Below are positions 47,139-57,600 of a stretch of 64,000 nt of DNA, one piece after another. This stretch comes from Ancistrus triradiatus. Taxonomy: Eukaryota > Chordata > Actinopteri > Siluriformes > Loricariidae. The stretch lies in assembly GCA_025084515.1 (NCBI GenBank), contig JAJAGP010000204.1, positions 248,001 through 312,000 on the forward strand, written 5' to 3'. The stretch's first letter is position 1. The number at the start of each line of letters is the position of its first letter. The notes beneath the pieces were generated by a model. The model saw nothing but the letters and a program-made list of their open reading frames with translations. It had not been told where the DNA came from and did no database searches. A program made the position numbers and the translations under genes.

Positions 47139-50100
47139 TTAGAGGTCTATAGTAACAGAACTTCCAGTGACTCTCACTCCAAACCACCCATCCCAGTATT
47201 TGGTGTCTTTGCCGCCATGCTCAAAGGAGATGTAGCGCAGACCGGGGCCGTAGTCAGAAAATGTGTGGGAAATCTGTAAAGAGGTGATTCAGTTCAGTAA
47301 GTCAACAAGAGTGGCATTCGTTTGTATCATAACTTAACAAGAAAATGTAATATTCAAGAGTTTGTAGCGTAATCTTACAGGGATAAAAACAAAAATGCTG
47401 TTGACTGCAATAAGGTTAATGCCAGACCGAGCTGGGGGAGCTTGGGGAACAATGAATGAATTGTGAGACAGGTGAGTGGAATCCATACGAAAGCAAATGG
47501 AATCACCCATCACCCAATGGAATCAGGATGTCAGCAGAACAGTTAAAAAAAATTTAACGATATAAAAATGTAAGAAATTCAGTCACAAGGTAACCAACAG
47601 CCAAGCTTATATCGAAACTAGTCTCAACTATATATGTATATGTGAGAAAGAGAGAGAGATGACACAAATTGTAGTGAAGTAAAGAAAAATTTCCAGAGGA
47701 ACAGGATGTTTTGGACAGAGGTCCTTCATCATCTTCTGAATACGAGGGAGGAGGGACCAGTTTATTTTTGAAGCTGTTGATGTTTAGATCATAACATTCA
47801 TGCCATGGGGTTCAAAAGTTCCAAGAGTGTAGATCAGTTCATTTTCTTTGCATTTTCTAATACGACTGCTCCCATATCAACAAGTGACAATGGAAACAGA
47901 TACGTCATTGCTGGGATGTCTGTTAGTATTAAAGTGCCCTGCCACTGGAAATGACAGAAAGAGGGATGCAGTCTCTGCATCATCCTGGAAGATTCTGAAA
48001 TGTTTCAGAATAATATTGGCCACTGTTTTATTTGTAGGATGGTAAGTCGGCACCAAAGGAATTCTTGTCGTCTTAACAGTAGATGGTTTACAAGTACAGT
48101 GGGGCAAAAAAGTATTTAGTCAGCCACTGATTGTGCAAGTTCTCCTACTTAGAAAGATGAGAGAGGTCTGTAATTTTCATCATAGGTACACTTCAACTAT
48201 GAGAGACAAAATGAGAAAAAAAATCCAGGAAATCACATTGTAGGATTTTTAAAATATTTAACTGTAAATCATGGTGGAAAATAAGTACTTTCTTCAATCC
48301 ACAAACAAGCAAGATTTCTGGCTCTCACAGACCTGTAACTTCTTCTTTAAGAAGCTCTTCTGTCCTCCACTCATTACCTGTATTAATGGCACCTGTTTGA
48401 CCTTGTTATCTGTATAAAAGACACCTGTCCACAGCCTCAAACAGTCAGGACTCCAAACTCAACACATGACCAAGACCAAAGAAGCTGTCGAAGGACACCA
48501 GGAAGAAAAAAAATTGTAGACCTGCAGCAAGCTGGGAAGAGTGAATCTACAATAGGCAAGCAGGTTGGTGTGAATAAATCAACTGTGGGGAGCAATTGTA
48601 AGAAAAATGGAAGACATACAAGACCATTGATAATCTCCTCCCTCGATCTGGGGCTCCACGTAAGATCTCATCCCGTGGTCAAAAGAATCATGAGGACGAT
48701 GAGCAAAAATCCCAGAACTACACGGAGAGGGACCTGATGAATGACCTGTAGAGAGCTGGGACCAAAGTAAAACAAAGGCTACCATCAGTAACACACTACG
48801 CCGAAAGGGACTCAGGATCCTGCAGTGCCAGGCGTGTTCCCCCTGCTTAAGCCAGTACATGTCCAGGCCCATCTGAAGTTTGCCAGCGAGCATATGGATG
48901 ATCCAGAAGAGGATTGGGAAGAATCTCATGTGGTCAGATGAAACCAAAACAGAACTTTTTTGGTAAAAACTCAACTTGCCATGTTTAGAGGAATATGAAT
49001 TCTGAGTTGCACCATATCTACTGTGAAGCATGGGGGTGGAAACATCATGCTTTGGGGCTGTTTTTCTGCAGAGGGGACAGGACGACTGATCCGTGGTAAG
49101 GGAAGAATGAACGGGGCCATGTAGATTTTAAGCCAAAACCTCCTTCCATCAGTGAGAGCATTGAAGATGGAACGAGGCTGGGTCTTCCAGCATGACAATG
49201 ATCCCAAACACACCGCTCGGGCAATGAAGGAGTGGCTCGGTAAAAAGCATTTCAAGGTCCTGGAGTGGCCTAGCCAGTCTCCAGACCTCAACCCCATAGA
49301 AAATTTGTGGAGGGAGTTGAAAGTCCGTGTTGCCCCAAAACATCACTGCTCTAGAGGAGATCTGCATGGAGGAATGGGCCAAAATACCAGCTACAGTGTG
49401 TGCCAACCTGGTGAAGACTTACAGGAAACGTTTGACCACAAAGGTATGTTACAAAGTATGGAGTTGATCTTTTGTTATTGACCAAATACTTATTTTCCAC
49501 CATAATTTACAATTAAATTCTTTAAAAAATCCTACAATGTGATTTCCTGGATTTTTTTTCTCATTTTGTCTCTCATAGTTGAAGTGTAGCTATGATGAAA
49601 ATTACAGACCCCTCTCATCTCTCTAAGTAGGAGAACATACACAATCAGTGGCTGACTAAATACTTTTTTGCCCCACTGTAAATGAAACTAAAATAAAATG
49701 TGTATTTATGTAAATTTAAGGTATATAAGTTTAAAACATTAATGAAAGTTTTCTAGAACACTGAAAAATAATATTAGTTAGCTGTCCCTGGTCTCAAACA
49801 TCACACTTTACAATGAAATATAATAATTAAAATCCTTCAGAAATCTTTTTTAGCATTGTGTCACTCCATATCCCATCTATGCCTTCAATATTTTATTCAT
49901 AACACGTCCATAATATTTTACTTAAAAATACACGTTTTAGTCGTGTACCCAGGTTTTCACTCGGTCCTTTTACCCTAACATATTCCCACTTCTGAAAATT
50001 ATGGAACATTATGAAACAAGTCACATGTTCAATGGGAAGCTGGATCATCTGGATCTTCTCAAGATCATGGGAAGATCAAAAATAAGCTCTCTATTATTGT

Positions 50101-51878
50101 TTCCTGTATTTTTGATGAGATTGTAACTCCGACTGAGAAGGTCGATCTCAATTTACTATTACCGAAACTATTTTTAGATGTTATTTGTTCAGTTGTTTTT
50201 GGTAAATCATAATGTGCTCAGTGTCCTAATGCTAGTACTATGTATTCCGTGTTTCTATAGTTTATGTATTTACTAATTCTGTGCTGAAAACTCAATCCTG
50301 TTACTCATATAAAGAGACTGAGTAACAGTAACACTAGAAACCATGTAAAAGTTAAATAAAGTTGCCTGAGATTGACCAGTATTCATTATGAATAGTTTAA
50401 TTTGTAAGAGTTACAACAAGCAAATGGCACCAATCAGCAGAATGACTCATGTACGTTCTGTACTTTTCTCAGTACATGTTGTTCTGGGACCTTACAGATC
50501 TCATGTGTTTGGTGAGGTTTGAACCAAAATGTGGGCTGTTGGCTCGGATCTGGTACCTGTTTCCATGAGCAGTCATCAGTGTCAGGGTCTAGGAGCACAT
50601 CCTCAGGGCTGAACTCCTGCAGCACCTCTTGGTTCTCGTCTTGCAGAGCCACGGTTAGCTGGTAAACGCACCCGCAGTCTGTTCGGCCACAGTACCTAAA
50701 CACATACGCAAAGATGATATGAAGTTAGCACAGGTTACTTTTTAAGGCAAAGAAGGAATACAGGGAAAAAAGCTAATGCTACTCGATCCTACCAGTCCTC
50801 CACAGTGACAGCCGGTTGACTGTCGAGGTCTTCAGGGGCATAACCTTCCGCCAGTAGGTCAATCACCTGTCTTTTAAGACACAGCCTGAAATGGGGTATA
50901 GGGACAGACATTAGGCACATCCACACAAATATACGTAGAGACAGCACAGTACATAATCTCTCACTCGAAAGAGGTGCTGAAGAATTTGCCTATCACATCG
51001 TTGCTGTAACAGTGTCCGCAGTCGCCAGGCATCTCCTCCACGCGCCACTCCCTGCCCCCGTTCTCTATTAAATCCCAGTGTTCCAGTTCCTCTGGGGTAG
51101 AAACAAGAAACCCTCAATACAAGGAAGCATTTCTTAAAGACATTCCGCTTACAGGCCAAAATATTTTTAACATACCTAATATCCATCTTTTCAGTCTGAG
51201 TCTTTTATTACTATCCCAATTATAATAGTAGCTAAATATTATTTTTTTAAAAACACCATCCTATAGGCATATTTTTATAAATTCAGTTTTATATTACAAA
51301 ATAATATAAATTGGTTTTGTTCCATTTTATGTTTTCGTTGTTTTTTTGGTATATTTATGTATTGTATGATGCATTGTGCCTTGTATTTGTGTATTTTTTG
51401 TGTAATTCATTGTTTTTTTTGTTTTTTTATAAATTTGGACCTGTATTTGGAAATAAAATTGGACCTATAATATTTTCAGAGAGGAATTTTTGTAGCCAAT
51501 CTACAAACAAAAAATAACACAGGCCATTAACTGTTTTGAAGCATTATATTTTTGTGTAAAAGAAATATTATTTGAGGAGGGTTCGTGGTTCTTTTTGTTG
51601 TTTATATGCTATGTTGATTGGAAAAAAAAAGACTTTTTTGAATGCCTTATATTACAAAATAATGTAAACGGGCATTGTTCTATATTTTGTTTTCTTTTTT
51701 TGTTATATTTATGTTTTGTATGCTACACTGTGCCTTGTATTTGTGTATTTTTGTGTATGTTCTTAATGTTATTATTCTGCTCTTAACTGTATATCAAAAA
51801 CATGTATCAAAACAACATTCACTTACCTTCTCCATTTGGATTTTTGAGAAGATTTCTTGCCATTTCTCTTGCCTTAAC
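47139..51878 (-). CDS. F-box-associated (FBA) domain protein, 5' end not found
   Basis: Five minus-strand coding exons join with consistent phases and GT-AG sites: 51878-51827, 51091-50965, 50885-50793, 50695-50557 and 47273-47139 (TAA). They give 181 aa. Landmarks in order are ARNLLKNPNGEEELEHW, EWRVEEMPGDC, FELCLKRQVIDLLAEGY, VEDWYCGRTDCGCVYQLTV, ISHTFSDYGPGLRYISFEHG and KDTKYWDGWFGVRVTGSS. This is a complete FBA jelly-roll domain as in FBXO2/6/44, E3-ligase substrate receptors for high-mannose glycoproteins in ER-associated degradation, and as in NCCRP1. The YW of the glycan pocket is kept, but the following Lys of FBXO2 is Asp here. The family's F-box exon should precede 51878, but none was recognised up to the phf13 promoter. 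The product may be FBA-only, like NCCRP1, or the exon may be missed. The last intron holds Tc1 element F. Confidence 0.9.
48097..49678 (+). mobile_element. Tc1-like transposon F, complete ends, in the FBA gene intron
   Basis: The ends CAGTGGGGCAAAAAAGTATT and AATACTTTTTTGCCCCACTG are perfect inverses over 20 bases, with TA at 48095-48096 and 49679-49680. The length is 1582 bases. It is the same family as B but better preserved. It lies in the 3.3 kb last intron, opposite to the gene's direction. Confidence 0.95.
48466..49476 (+). pseudogene. Tc1 transposase pseudogene (element F)
   Basis: It starts MTKTKEAVEGHQ at 48466, with KQVGVNKSTVGS of the HTH domain. After frameshifts the catalytic part reads WVFQHDNDPKHTARAMKEW and VLEWPSQSPDLNPIENLWRE, which hold the second Asp and the Glu of DD34E. 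The first-Asp region (near 48920-48960) is out of frame. The nearly perfect terminal repeats suggest a recent insertion even though the gene is broken. Confidence 0.88.
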
Positions 51879-52446
51879 CTGTGCACAATACAAATAAAAA
51901 TATGTATTTTATTTCCCCAGTTAACGGAGTCTTCCCTTTGAAGACCACCAACCTGGTAGGGCAGCAGTTAGAATGTGGTTTCTATATGTCAGCCTAAGCA
52001 ACCCTGTAGGTCAAGCAACATCAACACAGAAAGGTTGCATACATGTGACCTCAGACTGGCGAGTATTGCTTCAATCAATAGAGCAGCCATCGATCAGCAA
52101 TCACATTAAACCACCTGGACTTTAAAGACATTAGGGTAGGTGCTACACGTCAAATTAACGTCCAAAAAAAGGACCAGACCACCTTCCTCCATTGCTTCCA
52201 CCATCCTCCATAGGAGCTTCTGATAGTGGACAGAGGTTAGAATGGTGAGCACTTTGATCGGTCAGCGATTAGGAAGCCCCATACTCAGCAGGGGGTGCTG
52301 CACACGGTGCTGTCACATGTACCACAGTACTCTTCTGTCCATTTGGACCAGACTGGATAGGATTCGCTGCTCTTACTCACTGATGAGCATTGGGCAACAT
52401 GTCACCAGTTTGTCCATCCCAGTCGGATGACCATGACGATTTCAGA
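51879..52446. other. Intron/upstream of FBA gene with a Tc1-type fragment
   Basis: From about 52170 to 52440, GGTTAGAATGGTGAGCACTT, GTACCACAGTACTCTTCTGT and TGGACCAGACTGGATAGGAT resemble part of a dispersed fish transposon. The ends are not visible. The remainder is unique, and no F-box exon is seen. Confidence 0.4.
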
Positions 52447-53102
52447 GACTGGATTCATGAAAGTGGCTTAAGAAAGAAAGTCTTCTTAAATGTGTGTTTT
52501 TTCTTAACTTCACACTTAATTGTGAAATTATTATTCTTCATACAACTCATATTCTAAAGTGTTTTTCTTAACCTTACGACCTTGCTTGTCTTAGGCTATA
52601 AGAGGTAACATCTAAAGCATCTAAATTGAGCAAACTTTAAACATTTTGTTATTTCAAATAAGGCTGACACACTTTCACTTCAAAAGTTGAAAAGCCTTTC
52701 GAGTGAAGGTCATCCTTAACATACAAAAGTTGCCTACAGAAGGAAAGTACTGTATATGGCTTTTGCTTTAACCTGCATTTTAGATGGATGTTTTGTGGGT
52801 TTTGGGGAGAGAGAGGAAAACACAACAATTCCTCTCACCTCCGTTTCTTGTTTGCTAAAAGTGTTTGAACGCTTGGTTTGATGATTTCGCCGTCCTCTGA
52901 GCGGATTACACTAAATAACGATAAATACAAATTCAGTGCGTCTCAAGCTGAATATTATAAGCTGTAAGTAAACTGATGTAGTGAAAAAAGATTTTCTTAA
53001 CATTATATTTGAGAGCTTAAGAATTTTTCAACAATTGCATTTAAGTACATTTATATGAACTTTCACAATTTTTTTCTTAAGAAAGCTTTCGTGAATCCGG
53101 TC
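52447..53102. mobile_element. DNA transposon derivative with 27-base inverted repeats
   Basis: GACTGGATTCATGAAAG followed by CTTAAGAAAG at the left faces CTTAAGAAAGCTTTCGTGAATCCGGTC at the right. As inverse sequences they agree at most positions. The 656-base unit carries several internal CTTAAG and TTTTCTTAA words. A small minus-strand frame around 52850-52910 (SEDGEIIKPSVQTLLANKKR) may be a transposon protein remnant. No clear target duplication is seen, so the superfamily is undecided. Confidence 0.65.
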
Positions 53103-53286
53103 CCTGGTTTTCAGTCCTGAATATTCACATCCAACACATCAACTACGAGAACTTAATGCTAAAACCCAGAGTTGTCCCAATTTCTGATTACTGAGTGCAT
53201 GTAAACTCATTGATTGGATTACTGACAAAATGTGATTTTCTTAAGTGCATGTAAACGCACTCAACAAAAGGTATTCTGTATAGTAT

Positions 53287-53474
53287 GGGACTGTGGTAGC
53301 CGAGTGGGTAAGGTACTGGATTATGGACCACAAGGTCCAGGGTTCAAATCCCACCTCTGCCAAGCTGCCACTGTTGGCTCCTTGAGCAAGGCCCTTATCC
53401 CACAATTTCTTGGATTGTATCAATTAGAAGTCGCTCTGGATAAGGGCGTCTGCTAAATAATGTAAATGTAAATG
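53287..53474 (+). mobile_element. tRNA-derived SINE, near full length
   Basis: It has the head GGGACTGTGGTAGCCGAGTG, the B-box GGTTCAAATCC, the body CCTTGAGCAAGGCCCTTATC and the tail GGATAAGGGCGTCTGCTAAA. It lies upstream of the visible FBA-gene exons. Confidence 0.88.
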
Positions 53475-54513
53475 TATACTTTGACACCACTAATGGCGCT
53501 GTGGAACACTGTCAGAACAGATAATGATTGGCCTGGGTGTGTGTCAGTCAAGTGATGAGGTGGGCTTAACATGAAAACAACATTTTCTGTGTACCAAACT
53601 TTCTAAAGGCTGGACTTTTGCAGGCTTGTGTGAGCTTAAGGCATGTTAAAGCCGTTTCGAAGGGCTTGTGGTAACGTCGAGCTCGGCTGTGCAGGCTGAT
53701 CATTAAACAGCTCCTCATTAATTAAAGGCTTCATTGTAAATGAGTGTTTATCATGTCCGAGTCTGCCACATACTCTTTTAGCTACTCTACAAGGTGGGTC
53801 ATCGATATCGGAAGCTTTCAGACCCTCCCTAGGGAGAATAGTGAGAGAAGAATCTCAAATGACCCAAACGGAATGTGTGCCCACTTCCTCGCTGCACAAA
53901 TAATCTTTTGCTGATGGTCAGTCTTAACGTACGCCACTGTGTGTGCTCTTTTTTGCATTCAGTAGCAAGCTCTCCTCTCTCCCTACACCAAAAGAAACAG
54001 CATGAACATGGCACTGAAACTCAAGCATGATACCCATCCAGAACCAAAAAAACTCCTCACAGATCATACTCACAAACAGCAAAGAAGCACAGCTGAACCG
54101 GCCGTCTGCCTCCTGACTCAGCAACTATTCCTCTGCTGTGTCCTTGTGTGTGGTTCTCCTGACACACAATCTCCCCACAGCCTCTGGTGGACAAAAACTC
54201 ACTGACGTGAGCTCTTCCTACCCACCCCCTTGCTCTCTCACTCTGTGTTGTTCTGAGTTTCTGCTGATGGCCAGCACATGGATTAATCCAAATTTAAAGG
54301 GAAAGGCAGGGCTTTTTGACAGAGCTTGGCGTTTCATCTGAAGCTGACACATTTGAAATTCTTGGTCCCTCCAAAGCCAGGGTCAAATGTACATGATCTT
54401 ACAAGTGAGAAGAACACCTTTGTTTGTTTACACTTTCCTGAAGGTACATTTTATTACATCCCTGAACATAATGAGAGATAATGTCCAAATGAAGAGCCCA
54501 TACTGTAGGAATG
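53475..54513. other. Unique region upstream of the FBA gene
   Basis: There are no transposons. If the FBA gene has a further 5' exon or promoter, this is a likely place. On the minus strand around 54080-54340 the sequence has exon-like texture and a GTGAGTATG donor-like site near 54090, but no F-box motif reads in any frame that I checked. Confidence 0.3.
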
Positions 54514-54680
54514 TTTACATTTAGTAGAGGCTCTAATCCAGAGAGATTTATACATCGTACAATCCGAGCAATTGTGGGTTAAGGGCCATGCTCAAGGATG
54601 CTTCATTGGAAGAGGTGGGACTTGAACCCTGGACCTGGTCCAAAGTTCAAATATCTTAACCACTGCAGCACAACAATCCT
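54514..54680 (-). mobile_element. tRNA-derived SINE, diverged
   Basis: Read in reverse, it has the tail TTTACATTTAGTAGAGGCTC, the body CAATTGTGGGTTAAGGGCCA, the B-box region GGACTTGAACCCTGGACC and the head end TAACCACTGCAGCACAACAA. Several bases are lost relative to the other copies. Confidence 0.78.
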
Positions 54681-54799
54681 GAACACCAGTATGTACTTAA
54701 ACACAGCTCTAGAAGGGCCCTAAACCTCGGCCCTGGAAACTGGCAGTTGGAAATCTCAGATGAACAGCAATTTTCAAATCCTGAAATCTGGGCTTTGAT

Positions 54800-55095
54800 T
54801 GGTCACTTTAAAACACTGAGGTTCTTGCTTTTGTGTAGCTTTGGCAGTATGCTCAGGGTTGGCGTCTCGTTAAAAGATGAACCTCCACTTCGTTTGGGGT
54901 CTGTTGCAGACTGGAACAGTTTTTCTTTGAGACCGCCCTGTATTTGGCTCCATCGTTCTTCCCTTCAACTGACCAGTTTCCCAGTAACTGCAGAATCTCC
55001 TACCTCGCAAATCGTGCCCAACCCTGCTCTAAGGGTAAACATGGGTCACCATGGCGGTGGGGTAGACTTTTATTCAAAAAGTCAACCCTATGCTT
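54800..55095 (-). mobile_element. Tc1-like transposase relic
   Basis: AGCTTTGGCAGTATGCTCAG, AAAGATGAACCTCCACTTCG, GTTGCAGACTGGAACAG and TCAACTGACCAGTTTCCCAG match in order the reverse of a fish Tc1-type transposase gene that I recognise by its wording. No terminal repeats remain. It is very old. Confidence 0.5.
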
Positions 55096-55149
55096 AAACT
55101 ATCTGCCAGTTTGAGCGTTTGTGCAGTTTAAATACACTAAATTTAAATA

Positions 55150-55582
55150 CAGCACATGGATGGCACTGGGATCACTCCATAATCCTCTTTTCCACTATCT
55201 TCATTCCAATCTTGGTGAGCTTTAGCATGCGTAATCTTTTCACCCTGTTCCCCTTCTGAAAAAGTGGTTTCTTGGCTGCTACCCTTCCAAAAAGCATTCC
55301 TGATCGAGCTTCTTCAGACCCTACAACTTGGCATCCTAATGAAGCTTCCAGATGCTGCTGTTGATCAAGTGTAAGGGGAGGTCACACTAAATACTTACCA
55401 CTGTAGCCTTTAGAAGCTGTTTTTTTTTCTCATTTTTACATACTGCATACAACCTTCCTGTATTTTCTGGTTGTATTCTAATAAAGAGACTGAAATTAAT
55501 ATATTAATAATCATATGGACCTCATACCATTGCTAAAAAGATGGTATATGTGATCTAATGGTGGCACAAAACTTTTGTACAG
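55150..55582 (-). mobile_element. Tc1-like element G3 (one end lost)
   Basis: The right end CAAAACTTTTGTACAG with TA at 55583-55584 is the G-family terminus. The interior, read in reverse, matches G2: GGAAGGGTAGCAGCCAAGAA, ATGCTAAAGCTCACCAAG, GAAAAGAGGATTATGGAGTG. The other terminus is missing. Confidence 0.77.
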
Positions 55583-55789
55583 TACTGTGACTCCCACATT
55601 CTACTCCAGGCTGTGAGCAAGTTTAGGAATATGACCCCTGGCCAGTGGCAGCCTTGTTTTTCAAAGCATTGGGTCATCCCTAGCTTCATCAGGCAAGTTA
55701 CAAATTCCCGTCCAACACTTGGGTGATGCAGCATCAGTTATTGGTTCAAAACAGCCCACTTTCTGCCTGGACTGGCATCCCATTCGATA

Positions 55790-56478
55790 GAAGGTCCCTC
55801 AGTAATCTGCTGACCATCATGGACAATGCTGACTATCCTCTGCATAGTGCCATCATTAAGCCGAGGAGCTCATTCAGCGGCAGACTGCTGTCCACTGCTT
55901 GTTCCACAGACAGATTCAGGAAGTCTTTTGTCCCTCAGGTCATCAGATTGTTTAACTCATCCCAGTAGAGTAAATAATAATTATACTCCCTTACTCTCTT
56001 ATACTCCAGTCCTCTATATTGGTTATCAGTTTTCAGACTGTATCATATATTCATTTCGTGATTTGTCTGTATAACTGTATGTTACATATAACTTTACTGT
56101 TAACTATGTATATACATCAATGTCTATGCTGCCATATGCTGCCATGGGGACTGCTGTAGCCTAGTGGTTAAGATACTGGACCAGAAAGTCCAGGGTTCAA
56201 ATCCCAGATGTGCCAAGCTGCCACTGTTGGGTCCTTGAGCAAGGCCCTTAACCCACAATTGCTTGGATTGTAAGACTGTATCAATTGTAAGTCGCTCTGG
56301 ATAAGGGCGTCTGCTAAATGCTGTAAATGTAAATGTAAATGCCATTATTACACTAGGCCTATTATACATGCTATACATATACTTCACATCCTATATCTTT
56401 TGGCCATTGTTGGAATAGGTACTGGATGCCTTGAATTTCCCTCTGGGATCAATAAAGTATCTATCCATCTATATATCT
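55790..56478 (+). mobile_element. Non-LTR retrotransposon 3' end, split by a SINE
   Basis: The plus frame to 55968 ends with DNADYPLHSAIIK, SFSGRLLSTACSTDRFRKSF and VPQVIRLFNSSQ, the usual C-terminal end of a fish non-LTR reverse transcriptase. A 3' UTR follows, interrupted by the SINE at 56147-56341. It ends CCTTGAATTTCCCTCTGGGA, TCAATAAAGTATCTATCCAT, a typical LINE terminus with an ATCT tail. The 5' part is missing. The clade (L2 or Rex1/Babar type) is uncertain. Confidence 0.72.
56147..56341 (+). mobile_element. tRNA-derived SINE, full length, inside a LINE tail
   Basis: It has the head GGACTGCTGTAGCCTAGTGG, the B-box GGTTCAAATCC, the body TTGGGTCCTTGAGCAAGGCC and CAATTGCTTGGATTGTAAGA, the tail GGATAAGGGCGTCTGCTAAA and TGTAAA repeats. 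The host LINE sequence continues on both sides. Confidence 0.88.
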
Positions 56479-56489
56479 ATGCCATTTCA

Positions 56490-56582
56490 GGGTCACAGAG
56501 GCTGGGCCTGTGTGGCAGTGCAGGGCGCAAGTCGGAATCCAGTCCATAGCAGGGCATAGTGTTTCCGGGATAGGCTCCTATA
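56490..56582. repeat. Repeat Q fragment
   Basis: GGAATCCAGTCCATAGCAGG and TTCCGGGATAGGCTCCTATA are the 3' part of the common Q-type repeat. It ends exactly where the phf13 promoter duplication begins. Confidence 0.5.
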
Positions 56583-56777
56583 GGTAGATTTTTTAATCTG
56601 TAGATCGCGCAGGTCTGTGTGACGTGTTCAGGCTCTGTGTGACGCAGTGACTATGACGTCGCACTGCCTATGGCGTCGCACTGCTTTGTGTCTGTGCGGG
56701 TTTGTAGTGTCTCTTGTGATCTGCAGCACAGCTCCGGGGCAGTTTTACTGACACCCCTGACCCGTTATATTGGATTC
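56583..56777. repeat. Promoter-region duplication, copy 1
   Basis: This 195-base block aligns with 57363-57535 from GGTAGATT to GGATTC. Shared stretches are GCAGGTCTGTGTGACGTGTT, GTGACGCAGTGACTATGACG, TGTCTGTGCGGGTTTGTAG and CAGCTCCGGGGCAGTTT. This copy has an extra roughly 15-base unit, a second GGCGTCGCACTGC. A CRE-like TGACGTCG is kept at 56654-56661. Confidence 0.85.
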
Positions 56778-57362
56778 CTCAGCGCAACACTGATGATACA
56801 GACATGGATGATGTCACCAAGGACTCTGAGTGCTTGTTTGCCTTAGTGGCTGTGATGATTCTTATGAGTTTGTGTCATTCTCATGTTCAAGTGTAATTTA
56901 GGTAACTAGTGCCTAATCAACATGAAAACTAGTTTAATTGTAGTTGTTGTTTAATGAGTAAACAAACAGACCTAGAGTGATCTTTTCATTATTACAGATG
57001 GGTCATGTTCTGAAATTTGGAGAAATGCCTTTGTTTAAAGCTTACTGAAGGTCAATGATAAGGCAGAATTCTGGACAAAACTAGTGTTCTCTAGCGTTCT
57101 GACTATGTAGCATCCTGACAATGAATCGTCCAATAAGAACTTTGTTTAATGATACTCTGTCCAGGTATCATTTTGTTATCTTTTTGTTAAACTGAACGTG
57201 TTTATGAGCCGATTTCCGTGGGAGCGTCCCTAGATAAGATAACTTAGGGGCGCTACCCGAGCTGTTAAAACTTTCATAATAAATGACAGCTGAGCAGCTT
57301 GTCAGGACGGTCTTTTGAATTGTTGCTGAATTTAACAGGTGAAATTTCCCCCACACCTTACA
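56778..57362. other. Spacer between the promoter duplicates
   Basis: This is 585 bases of unique, AT-richer sequence with no coding motif. The two similar flanks resemble an LTR pair in layout, but no LTR-type TG...CA ends, primer-binding site or polypurine tract were seen. Confidence 0.4.
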
Positions 57363-57600
57363 GGTAGATTATATGTAGATCACGCAGGTCTGTGTGACGT
57401 GTTTAGCCTCTGTGTGACGCAGTGACTATGACGTCGCACTGCCTGGTGTCTGTGCGGGTTTGTAGCGTCTCTTGTGATCTGCAGCGCAGCTCCGGGGCAG
57501 TTTCACTGACACCCCCGACCCGTTACATGGGATTCGGTGCACGTTCGGGACTTTGCATCTCCACGTCGTCGGTGTGATCGCTGTCATCGAGCCACGGTGA
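57363..57600 (+). promoter_or_regulatory. phf13: Likely phf13 promoter and untranslated first exon
   Basis: The region is CpG-rich and has no transposon. It contains TGACGTGT, TGACGCAG and TGACGTCG (57429-57436), near-matches to the CREB/ATF site TGACGTCA. A possible untranslated exon ends at GCCACG|GTGAGATC (about 57596). A matching acceptor, CCTTGCAG, lies before 58451, and the exon opening there holds the start codon. CpG richness continues to about 57800. The transcription start itself is not determined. The first part (57363-57535) is the second copy of the duplicated block. Confidence 0.5.

Noticed and set aside
52850..52920. Small exon-like segment with acceptor and donor on the minus strand, considered as the missing F-box exon
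   Set aside because: The peptide is not an F-box, its donor phase does not fit the next FBA exon at 51878, and it lies inside a TIR element.
56583..57535. LTR retrotransposon, from two similar flanks around 585 bases
   Set aside because: There are no TG...CA ends, primer-binding site, polypurine tract or gag/pol trace. The proximal copy continues into CpG-rich promoter sequence, so a duplication explains it better.
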